Shown here: in pieces, positions 1 to 6,328 of the stretch
Layout of the letters: every line of letters starts with the position of its first letter
Position numbering within the stretch: the stretch's first letter is position 1
NCBI GenBank assembly: GCA_029882675.1
Contig: JAOUKJ010000223.1
Location: 1-6,811 of the forward strand
DNA length: 6,811 nucleotides
Origin: Cyclobacteriaceae bacterium
GTDB taxonomy: Bacteria; Bacteroidota; Bacteroidia; Cytophagales; Cyclobacteriaceae
Direction: 5' to 3'
The notes under the pieces: model-generated
Database searches by the model: none
Seen by the model: only the letters and a program-made list of their open reading frames with translations
What the model was told of the DNA's origin: nothing
Translations under genes and position numbers: made by a program

Positions 1-1
1 G

Positions 2-1306
2 AAATACGTCTTGAGTCTAAATCCTGATTTTGAGATTGAGATATTCGACAATGGACAACAATTCCTGGATAATCTTCACCGAAAGCCCGATCTGGTCACT
101 TTGGATTATACCCTGCCTGATCTGACAGGTGAAGAAGTGCTTTCAGCCATCCGTACGGTTGATCAACATGTTCCGGTCATCATCATCTCTGCACAGGAAA
201 AAATAGGTACTGCTGTAAAATTACTCAAACTGGGGGCTTATGACTATATTTCTAAAGATGAAGAGACCCGTGATCGCCTGCTGAATTCCATCAATAATGC
301 CAGAAGCAAAGTGTCATTGATCAAAGAGATCGATATTCTGCGTGAGGAGATCAGCACAAAGTATGGATTTGAAAAAATCATCATAGGCAATAGTGAAGCC
401 ATCAAAGACACTTTTCGGCTACTGGAAAAGGCGATAAAAACCAATATCATTGTATCAATTACCGGAGAGACCGGCACCGGAAAAGAAATGGCCGCCAAAG
501 CCATACATTATAACTCACCCCGAAAGAAAAATCCTTTTGTAGCAGTAAACATCACGGCCATACCGGCTGACCTCATTGAAAGTGAACTTTTTGGCCATGA
601 AAAGGGTGCATTTACCGGTGCTTCTACAAGGCGTATTGGTAAATTTGAAGAGGCGGAAGGTGGAAGTATTTTATTGGATGAAATTGGGGAAATGGATTTG
701 AACCTTCAATCCAAGTTGCTTCGCGTACTTCAGGAAAAAGAAATTACACGCATTGGCGGAAACAACACAATCAAGCTGGATGTGCGTATCATTGTAGCCA
801 CCCATCGCGACCTGGCCAAGGAAGTGAAAAAAGGAAGGTTCAGGGAAGACCTCTTTTACAGGCTCCTTGGCCTGCCGATACGCCTCCCCCCCCTTCGCGA
901 GCGTGGAAATGACATTATTCTGCTTGCCAGGCATTTCCTGAAATCTTTTGCACAGGAAAACGGGCTTGGCTCCCTGAAAATAGACAGTAATGCCCGGGAA
1001 AAATTGCTCAACTACCCCTTCCCGGGGAATGTTCGCGAACTGAAATCTGTCATTGAACTGGCAGCTGTTATGGCAGAAAATGGAGAAATCCGGGACACTG
1101 ACATCACCTTCAACAGCCTCAATAAAGAAGATAAATTTCTCATATCCGAAATGACCCTGAAAGAATATAACCTCAAAATTATATCCCATTTTCTCAATAA
1201 ATATAAAAATGACATCCCTACAGTAGCTGATAAGCTGGATATAGGGAAATCCAGTATTTACAGGTACCTGAAAGAAATTTCCCCCCTGAAAAATAACATT
1301 GAATAG
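2..1306 (+). CDS. Sigma-54-dependent response regulator, NtrC type (5' partial)
   Basis: This is a transcription activator that, when phosphorylated, would use ATP to open sigma-54 RNA polymerase promoters. Residues are numbered from the TTG at position 11, but the frame is open to the window edge (K-Y-V precede it). The start of the receiver domain, including its acidic pair, is missing, so the true start lies upstream. The receiver shows phospho-acceptor D32 in VTLDYTLPD, S60 and K82. The AAA+ domain follows: Walker A GETGTGKE at 152-159, the sigma-54 contact loop GAFTGA at 199-204, Walker B LLDEIGEM around D223/E224, sensor I ATHRDL, candidate arginine fingers R278 and R284, and sensor II GNVREL with R342. 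A Fis-type helix-turn-helix occupies about 403-422 (TVADKLDIGKSSIYRYLKE). All catalytic motifs present look intact. It is followed after 9 bp by a hybrid kinase that is its likely partner. The target genes are unknown; I saw no -24/-12 sigma-54 promoter by eye in this window. Confidence 0.95.
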   Translation, partial: KYVLSLNPDFEIEIFDNGQQFLDNLHRKPDLVTLDYTLPDLTGEEVLSAIRTVDQHVPVIIISAQEKIGTAVKLLKLGAYDYISKDEETRDRLLNSINNARSKVSLIKEIDILREEISTKYGFEKIIIGNSEAIKDTFRLLEKAIKTNIIVSITGETGTGKEMAAKAIHYNSPRKKNPFVAVNITAIPADLIESELFGHEKGAFTGASTRRIGKFEEAEGGSILLDEIGEMDLNLQSKLLRVLQEKEITRIGGNNTIKLDVRIIVATHRDLAKEVKKGRFREDLFYRLLGLPIRLPPLRERGNDIILLARHFLKSFAQENGLGSLKIDSNAREKLLNYPFPGNVRELKSVIELAAVMAENGEIRDTDITFNSLNKEDKFLISEMTLKEYNLKIISHFLNKYKNDIPTVADKLDIGKSSIYRYLKEISPLKNNIE

Positions 1307-1315
1307 TAAACAAAC

Positions 1316-3250
1316 ATGGATAGCGATATTGACAAATACGTAAAGTCAGGAGACTTTTATAAAGCCGTTGTAGAAGACGGCACAGACATTATTTTTATTG
1401 TTGACTATCATGGTATAATAAAATATCACAATCCTTCCGTGGAAGAGACCCTCGGCTATGTGCCGGGAAGCCTTATTGGAAAAAAATTCTTTGATTACCT
1501 TCACCCTGACAGTCAGAAAATTTTAAAAAAACGTTTTAAAACGAGTATTGACAAACCCTACGATGAAAACGTGGAGTTTACTTTTCATTGTAAAAACGGT
1601 GATTATAAGTACCTGGAGTTTAATGCCATCAATTTAAACCATAAAGAAGGAGTCAATGGCCTTATTCTCGACTGCCGTGACATCACTCAATTAAAAAGAG
1701 ACGCCGAAGAGTTGCGAAAAGCCAAACAGGCCAAAGAAAAGTTCATGGCCAATATGAGCCATGAAATCAGAACACCTATCAATGGTATCTCTGGGATGGC
1801 CACCCTTCTGGCCAGTGCTGAAAGTAAAGCCGAAAGCGAAAAATACCTCAGTGCCATCCAAAAGTCGGCAGAAAGTTTACAGGTAATTATTGACGACATC
1901 CTCGATTTATCAATTATAGAATCAGGAAAATTAAAATTTGAAAAAATAGGTTTTTTTATCCGCGATCAGCTTGAATCCTTATACAACACCTTTATACATC
2001 AGGCCAAAAGAAAGGACTTAACCCTGTCTTATGAAATTGACCCGGAAGCGGATATTATTGTAAAAGGTGATCCTCACCGCCTCAATCAAATCCTGATAAA
2101 CCTGATTAGCAATGCACTTAAATTTACACATATAGGTCGTATTGATATCGACATAAGCCTGAAAATGAAAAGGAAAGGCCTTTACCACATCTCCTTTGAC
2201 ATCAGTGATACAGGGATTGGTATTTCAAGAGACAAACTGGAGAAAATTTTTGACAGTTTCACCCAGGCTGATGAAAGTGTATCGCGCAGGTATGGGGGTA
2301 CCGGACTGGGGCTGACCATTACCAAGCAGCTCATTGACCTGCACAAAGGGTCGATTAAAGTGAGAAGTGTTGAAAACAAAGGAACGACCTTTTCCGTTGT
2401 CCTGCCCTTTGAAAAAGGGACTGAAAAAGATTTGAAAGTAGAGCAAGAAAAAGAGATCCTTTCAGCAGAAGATCTGGGTGGATTAAATATTCTGCTTGTC
2501 GAAGACAATGATGTCAACAGATTGTATGCCATGAAGCTCATGAGCAAATGGAAAATTGAAGTAACGGAAGCTTCCAATGGAAATATAGCCATTGATGAAT
2601 TAAAAGGGAAAAATTTTGACCTGATACTGATGGATGTCCAAATGCCTGTGATGGATGGATTTGAGGCGACCAGCATTATCAGAAACCGGTTTACACCCCC
2701 CAAGTCAACCACCCCTATTGTTGCACTTACTGCCAACGCAATTAAAGGGGATAATGAAAAATGCCTGGCAGCAGGCATGGACGGGTATTTATCGAAACCT
2801 TTTCAGCCTTCAGAACTCCGGTCGGTGATCACAACCTATGTGAAAAATATAGAAAACCAAACAAGCAACATAGCAGCTAATAATATGAAAGAAGGGTTTA
2901 GTCATAATAATGATACAGTAACAGATATCGAATACCTTAGAAAAGTGTGTCATGATGACAAGGGCTTTATGAAAGAAATGATTGAAGTATTCCTCAAATC
3001 TATTCCTGAAGCACTCGAAGAAATAAAAATATCATTAGCTCAAAATGCTTTCGCCAACGTTGGTCAGTTAGCGCATAAAATCAAACCTTCAATCACTTTT
3101 ATGGGACTAAAAAAAGCCATTCCATTGGTAAAAAACCTGGAAATAAAAGCAGACGAAGGTGCCGGACATAAGGAATTAAAGCTAATATTTGAAGAGCTCA
3201 ATGATCTTTGTATCCGGGCATGTGAAGAATTGAAACGGGCTACCATTTAA
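1316..3250 (+). CDS. Soluble hybrid histidine kinase (PAS-HisKA-HATPase-REC-Hpt)
   Basis: This 644-residue sensor kinase has no signal peptide or membrane segment, so it should act in the cytoplasm. Domains in order: a PAS fold at about 15-125, which would sense an unidentified cue; HisKA with H149 in SHEIRTP; HATPase with N box N266, G1 DTGIGI at 298-303 and G2 GGTGLGL at 327-333; a receiver at about 390-510 with E396/D397, phospho-acceptor D440 (LMDVQMPVMDG), T472 and K494; and a C-terminal Hpt domain at about 535-640 with H587 in AHKIKPS. The expected phosphate path is H149 to D440 to H587, then to the regulator encoded just upstream (D32 there). The gap between the two genes is only taaacaaac, with no Shine-Dalgarno, and the upstream gene ends in tandem in-frame stops TAG TAA. 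This points to one operon. The domain order and motifs are clear; the signal sensed cannot be read from the sequence. Confidence 0.96.
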   Translation: MDSDIDKYVKSGDFYKAVVEDGTDIIFIVDYHGIIKYHNPSVEETLGYVPGSLIGKKFFDYLHPDSQKILKKRFKTSIDKPYDENVEFTFHCKNGDYKYLEFNAINLNHKEGVNGLILDCRDITQLKRDAEELRKAKQAKEKFMANMSHEIRTPINGISGMATLLASAESKAESEKYLSAIQKSAESLQVIIDDILDLSIIESGKLKFEKIGFFIRDQLESLYNTFIHQAKRKDLTLSYEIDPEADIIVKGDPHRLNQILINLISNALKFTHIGRIDIDISLKMKRKGLYHISFDISDTGIGISRDKLEKIFDSFTQADESVSRRYGGTGLGLTITKQLIDLHKGSIKVRSVENKGTTFSVVLPFEKGTEKDLKVEQEKEILSAEDLGGLNILLVEDNDVNRLYAMKLMSKWKIEVTEASNGNIAIDELKGKNFDLILMDVQMPVMDGFEATSIIRNRFTPPKSTTPIVALTANAIKGDNEKCLAAGMDGYLSKPFQPSELRSVITTYVKNIENQTSNIAANNMKEGFSHNNDTVTDIEYLRKVCHDDKGFMKEMIEVFLKSIPEALEEIKISLAQNAFANVGQLAHKIKPSITFMGLKKAIPLVKNLEIKADEGAGHKELKLIFEELNDLCIRACEELKRATI

Positions 3251-3267
3251 ATACGGGCCGGTTTAAA
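3246..3267. terminator. Weak candidate bidirectional terminator between convergent genes
   Basis: The 12-bp gap between the stop codons of the kinase and the transporter gene lies inside a small inverted repeat: TTTAAA at 3246-3251 and again at 3262-3267, with a GC-rich loop ACGGGCCGG between them. Convergent transcripts must end somewhere here and the structure is symmetric. However, the stem is only six A/T pairs and no clear U tract follows it, so this is a weak call. Confidence 0.18.
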
Positions 3268-3994
3268 GAAAATAATGAGCCAACACATCTCCTGCAAAAT
3301 AGGCCAGAAAAGCAGCTATTCCACCCAGCAATAATGTTTCTATTACGCCCTTTACCCAGGGCTTATCATTTACCTTTGATTTAAAATAACCCACAACCGT
3401 CAATCCAAATCCCGTAGCAAAACAAGACACAATAAACAGGTTGGCAGAGCCTAAATCCACAAAAGCTGAAAACAAATAAATAAGCAGGGGAATGAGACCA
3501 ATAAGGTTAAAGGAAACAAAGGTTACAAAAGCCGTTTTTAAAGGAGTTTTGTCGTCTTTGGTCATTTCGAGTTCTTCTTTCATCATGGTATCAACCCAGA
3601 TGTCTTTATCAGCCGTGATTACCCCCACTACCTGCTCCAGCAAATCACCTTTAAATCCTTTAGCTTCGTAAATCTCACGAATTTCCTCCACTTCTTTCTC
3701 CCTTAGGTTATCCACCTCCCAATATTCAATGGCTTTGTGTTTTTCAAAACGATCCCGTTCAGATTTTACTGAAAAGAAATTCCCCACCGACATCGAAAAT
3801 CCATCGGCAATGAGGTTGGCAAAACCAAAGATCAACACCCATTCAAGTCCCGCCTTAGCACCCGTTGCACCTGCCACGACAGCAAAGGTTGTAATCGCAC
3901 CATCAATTCCACCGTATACAAATTCAGCAATATATTCCTGTCCAAAAGGCAGTTTATTGCCCATTTTATGTATTCTACTTTCGCTATGCTCCAT
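3263..3994 (-). CDS. VIT1/CCC1-family divalent metal (Fe/Mn) transporter
   Basis: This is a 243-residue inner-membrane protein of the vacuolar iron transporter family, whose members move Fe2+ or Mn2+ out of the cytosol, usually by proton exchange. Five membrane segments are visible at about 24-46, 51-74, 152-175, 183-205 and 213-238. A long charged cytosolic region at about 78-150 sits between the second and third, the normal place of the metal-binding domain. Candidate ligands are D31 in GGIDG, M68 in ADGFSMSVG, then E90, E93, E101, E104, M137, M138 and E141. From memory these line up, with a constant offset of 12, with the functional residues of Eucalyptus VIT1; this needs an alignment. The Glu usually found in the second helix appears to be N60. 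The ATG lies inside the end of the upstream gene (11-nt overlap), with no separate promoter or Shine-Dalgarno, so it is probably translated by coupling. Whether it carries iron or manganese cannot be told from sequence. Confidence 0.92.
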   Translation of the reverse strand: MEHSESRIHKMGNKLPFGQEYIAEFVYGGIDGAITTFAVVAGATGAKAGLEWVLIFGFANLIADGFSMSVGNFFSVKSERDRFEKHKAIEYWEVDNLREKEVEEIREIYEAKGFKGDLLEQVVGVITADKDIWVDTMMKEELEMTKDDKTPLKTAFVTFVSFNLIGLIPLLIYLFSAFVDLGSANLFIVSCFATGFGLTVVGYFKSKVNDKPWVKGVIETLLLGGIAAFLAYFAGDVLAHYFL

Positions 3995-5063
3995 ACGGCA
4001 TCATCATATTAAGGTTCCATGTTTTACTTTTATCATAATAAAGACCTCCACCGGCAATTGTCAACGGTGAAGAAACATTATTTTCATACAGTTTACCCGT
4101 TCCCAGCCCTTGTGGTAATACCGGTTGATAACCTGCTACAAACTGTGCAATGGCATTCAGTCCGATGTTTGATTCGAGCGCTGATGTTATCCACCATCCA
4201 CCACCAACATTGTCCATGGCCCTTATCCACTCCCTGCAGCCATGAAATCCGCCATGCAGGGAAGGCTTCAGGACAATGAAATGTGGCTTCAGGCGATCCA
4301 GAAGATCAGTCTTGCCGTCCGTTATTCCGATTAATTCTTCATCGAGCGCAACTGGTACAGGAGATGCAGAAATAACTTCTGCCATTTCCGGCTGACCGGC
4401 CTTAAGAGGTTGTTCGATGGAATGCACCTCATATTGAGAGAGTATTTCCAGTTTTTTCAGGGCCTCGGCCGGGGAAAAAGCCCCATTCGCATCTAAACGC
4501 AGCGTAATCTGATTTACAGAAAATGAATCACGTATATATTTAAGAATTTCACATTCCTGAGCGAAATCAATGCCACCCACTTTTAATTTGATGGTATTAA
4601 ATCCGAGGGCTATTTTTTCATCGACCTGTTGAAGCATAAAATCCACATCCCCCATCCACACCAGGCCATTGATTGGAATGCGCTGATCCCCGTTGAAAAA
4701 AGTATCGGAAAATACTTTTCCTTCTTTTCCTTGTTTTAAATTGAGAAACGCCGTTTCCAATCCCATCAGTAAAGCCGGAAACTCCGCTGGGATAACCTTA
4801 CTTAAGGCTTCAGGAATATCACATTCACCCTGATAGTCAAATCCAGACAGACCGGGTGTTATTTTAGGGACCAACTGTTCATAGTCAACCATTCCATCAA
4901 CACTTAAATTTTCAATCGTGCTGCATTCACCCCAGCCCACGGCACAAGTTTGATTGTCTTCAACGCGGAGAAAATACGTCTTTTTCTCCTTCATCGCTCC
5001 GCGTGACGTCTTTGCACTGAAGTTAAAATTTAAGATATAGGGGTAAATATCAATTTTTATCAT
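3984..5063 (-). CDS. menC: o-Succinylbenzoate synthase (menaquinone biosynthesis)
   Basis: MenC dehydrates SHCHC to o-succinylbenzoate in the menaquinone (vitamin K2) pathway, in the cytoplasm and with a divalent metal. The 359-residue protein has the enolase-superfamily plan: an N-terminal capping domain (about 1-125) with the TSRG loop at 19-22, then the barrel. Catalytic residues are visible: the KxK pair K159/K161 in TIKLKVGG, metal ligands D191 (RLDANGAF), E217 (SIEQPL) and D241 (ALDEEL), and K266 (VLKPSLHGG). The motif SALESNIGLNAIAQF at 294-308 favours o-succinylbenzoate synthase over dipeptide epimerases or muconate cycloisomerases. The length is usual for the family. No other men genes are in view. 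The start ATG has a short AT-rich leader, a good -33/-7 promoter match upstream and no strong Shine-Dalgarno. The 3' end overlaps the metal transporter gene by 11 nt (ATGGAGCATAG), which suggests a bicistronic message. Confidence 0.9.
   Translation of the reverse strand: MIKIDIYPYILNFNFSAKTSRGAMKEKKTYFLRVEDNQTCAVGWGECSTIENLSVDGMVDYEQLVPKITPGLSGFDYQGECDIPEALSKVIPAEFPALLMGLETAFLNLKQGKEGKVFSDTFFNGDQRIPINGLVWMGDVDFMLQQVDEKIALGFNTIKLKVGGIDFAQECEILKYIRDSFSVNQITLRLDANGAFSPAEALKKLEILSQYEVHSIEQPLKAGQPEMAEVISASPVPVALDEELIGITDGKTDLLDRLKPHFIVLKPSLHGGFHGCREWIRAMDNVGGGWWITSALESNIGLNAIAQFVAGYQPVLPQGLGTGKLYENNVSSPLTIAGGGLYYDKSKTWNLNMMMPYGA
4967..4989 (-). repeat. Perfect 8-bp inverted repeat in the 5' coding part of menC
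   Basis: GGAGAAAA (4967-4974) and TTTTCTCC (4982-4989) are exact reverse complements around a 7-nt loop. In menC mRNA the 5' arm falls on codons E26-K28, just after an in-frame ATG (M24). The hairpin could form early in the message. It may equally be a by-product of the Lys-rich codons, and no function is shown. Confidence 0.45.
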
Positions 5064-5080
5064 GTTCCACTAATCCTTTT

Positions 5081-5110
5081 CAATTTTAAGGAATATTAAA
5101 GACAATACAA
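5081..5110 (-). promoter_or_regulatory. Candidate menC promoter, Bacteroidota -33/-7 type
   Basis: Read on the minus strand, TTG (complement of 5108-5110) is followed by exactly 19 bases and then TAAAATTG (complement of 5081-5088). This differs from the Bacteroidota -7 consensus TAnnTTTG at one base and has the consensus spacing from the -33 TTG. Transcription would start near 5075, giving a leader of about a dozen bases before the menC ATG. It is a pattern match only, but the position and spacing are right. Confidence 0.55.
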
Positions 5111-5113
5111 GTT

Positions 5114-5121
5114 TATATTTG
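5114..5121 (+). promoter_or_regulatory. Candidate queA -7 promoter element (TATATTTG)
   Basis: TATATTTG is an exact match to the Bacteroidota -7 box TAnnTTTG. It ends seven bases before the queA ATG at 5129. No TTG lies at the usual 19-21 bases upstream, so the -33 side is weak. If it is used, the transcript would begin only a few bases before the start codon, making the queA mRNA leaderless or nearly so. The box sits three bases beyond the menC -33 element, so the two promoters interlock. Confidence 0.5.
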
Positions 5122-5128
5122 CATTTCC

Positions 5129-6328
5129 ATGAAAAACCAGCTTAGTCTCAACGATTTCAGTTACGAATTACCGGATGAACGGATAGCTCACTTTCCACTG
5201 AAGGAACGCAATAATAGTAAAATGCTCTTTTATGATGGGCAGGTTACAGACTATTTTTTCAGGGATCTCGTGGATCTGGTTCCATCGGGTAGTCTGCTGG
5301 TATTTAACGACACCCGTGTTATCCCGGCCCGTCTCATTCTTTATAAAAATTCCGGAGCCCGGATAGAGATTTTTCTGACCGAGCCGGTCTTTCCATCTGC
5401 TGACGTACAGTTGACAATGGCATCAAGTGGCCCTGTACAATGGAAATGCATGATTGGCAATCTGAAAAAATGGAAGGATGGGCAAGTACTTCAGGCCCAA
5501 CTTGGTGATTTAACACTCGAAGCCCGCCTGATTGACCGACAAAACCAGCGGGTTGAACTTTCCTGGAGTGGGGAAAACACACTGGCCAGTGTGCTGGATA
5601 TTGCGGGTAGAACCCCACTTCCACCATACATCAGACGTAAGGATGAACCGTCAGATAAGGAAAGGTATCAAACGGTGTACAGTTGTAATCCCGGTGCCGT
5701 TGCTGCGCCTACAGCGGGTCTGCACTTCACAGATGATATGTTGCAAAAACTTAAGAAAAAGGGTGTAGAATGTGCATATGTTACCCTCCATGTCAGTGCA
5801 GGCACTTTTCAGCCGGTAAAACACAGTAACGTTTTGGAACATGAAATGCATAACGAACAATTAATTGTCCCGGTAGAAACAATAAAAATGGTGGCAAAGA
5901 CGAAAGGGCCTATCATTCCGGTGGGCACCACCTCACTCCGAACCCTGGAAAGTCTTTACTGGTATGGTGTCAGGTTGCATATGGAAGGAGCGAATACCCC
6001 TTTTTTTATTCCAAAGACCTACCCCTACAATCACCCTGAACACTTACTTCCTCCTGTAAAACAGGCCATGAAAAATATAGAAGATCAGGTAAAACAATCA
6101 GGTACTGACTTCCTAACCGGTTCAACGGAAATATTTATTACTCCCGGGTATAAATTCAAGCTAACCGATGCACTGATCACCAATTTTCACATGCCCAAAT
6201 CAACACTCATCATGTTAATAGCAGCCTTCATTGGTCAGGATTGGCGAAAAATTTACACACATGCCCTGGAACATGATTATCGTTTTCTCAGCTATGGGGA
6301 TTCCTCATTCATCCGACCTAAAGGTTAA
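5129..6328 (+). CDS. queA: S-adenosylmethionine:tRNA ribosyltransferase-isomerase (queuosine biosynthesis), long form
   Basis: QueA moves the ribosyl part of S-adenosylmethionine onto 7-aminomethyl-7-deazaguanine at the wobble position (34) of GUN-anticodon tRNAs, making epoxyqueuosine, the penultimate step to queuosine. Family motifs run the full length: ELPDERIA near the N-terminus, NDTRVIPARL at 60-69, GRTPLPPYI at 160-168, GAVAAPTAGLHFT at 189-201, HVSAGTFQPV at 221-230, HEMHNE at 238-243, VGTTSLRTLES at 265-275, TNFHMPKSTLIM at 351-362 and a closing SYGDSSFI. The conserved N-terminal motif supports the ATG at 5129; the next Met (32) would remove it. The protein is 399 residues against about 356 in E. 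coli. The difference is nearly all an insertion of about 40 residues at 276-334. The gene has its own promoter region and no linked queuosine genes. Its stop shares TTAA with the convergent OmpA-family gene. The family is certain; that the long form does the standard reaction is inferred. Confidence 0.93.
   Translation: MKNQLSLNDFSYELPDERIAHFPLKERNNSKMLFYDGQVTDYFFRDLVDLVPSGSLLVFNDTRVIPARLILYKNSGARIEIFLTEPVFPSADVQLTMASSGPVQWKCMIGNLKKWKDGQVLQAQLGDLTLEARLIDRQNQRVELSWSGENTLASVLDIAGRTPLPPYIRRKDEPSDKERYQTVYSCNPGAVAAPTAGLHFTDDMLQKLKKKGVECAYVTLHVSAGTFQPVKHSNVLEHEMHNEQLIVPVETIKMVAKTKGPIIPVGTTSLRTLESLYWYGVRLHMEGANTPFFIPKTYPYNHPEHLLPPVKQAMKNIEDQVKQSGTDFLTGSTEIFITPGYKFKLTDALITNFHMPKSTLIMLIAAFIGQDWRKIYTHALEHDYRFLSYGDSSFIRPKG

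Noticed and set aside
2..12. An 11-base match (aaatacgtctt) between the left edge and positions 4972-4982, as a possible direct repeat.
   Set aside because: It is short, isolated and lies in two unrelated genes read on opposite strands; flanking bases do not match.
11..13. TTG as the true start of the response regulator.
   Set aside because: The receiver domain would lack its first strand and acidic pair; the open frame to the window edge points to a start outside the window.
1951..1957. T7 run in the kinase gene, and a similar T7 run at 6001-6007 in queA, as slippage or terminator signals.
   Set aside because: Both encode Phe residues in frame, have no stem upstream, and runs this short are expected in AT-rich coding DNA.
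2182..2778. A 198-codon open frame antisense to the kinase gene.
   Set aside because: It overlaps the highly conserved HATPase and receiver coding region, and its Ser-rich composition is typical of an antisense shadow.
3729..4070. Open frame on the plus strand opposite the transporter and the end of menC.
   Set aside because: The minus-strand frames carry clear conserved families; the plus-strand product shows no recognisable motif and is a shadow frame.
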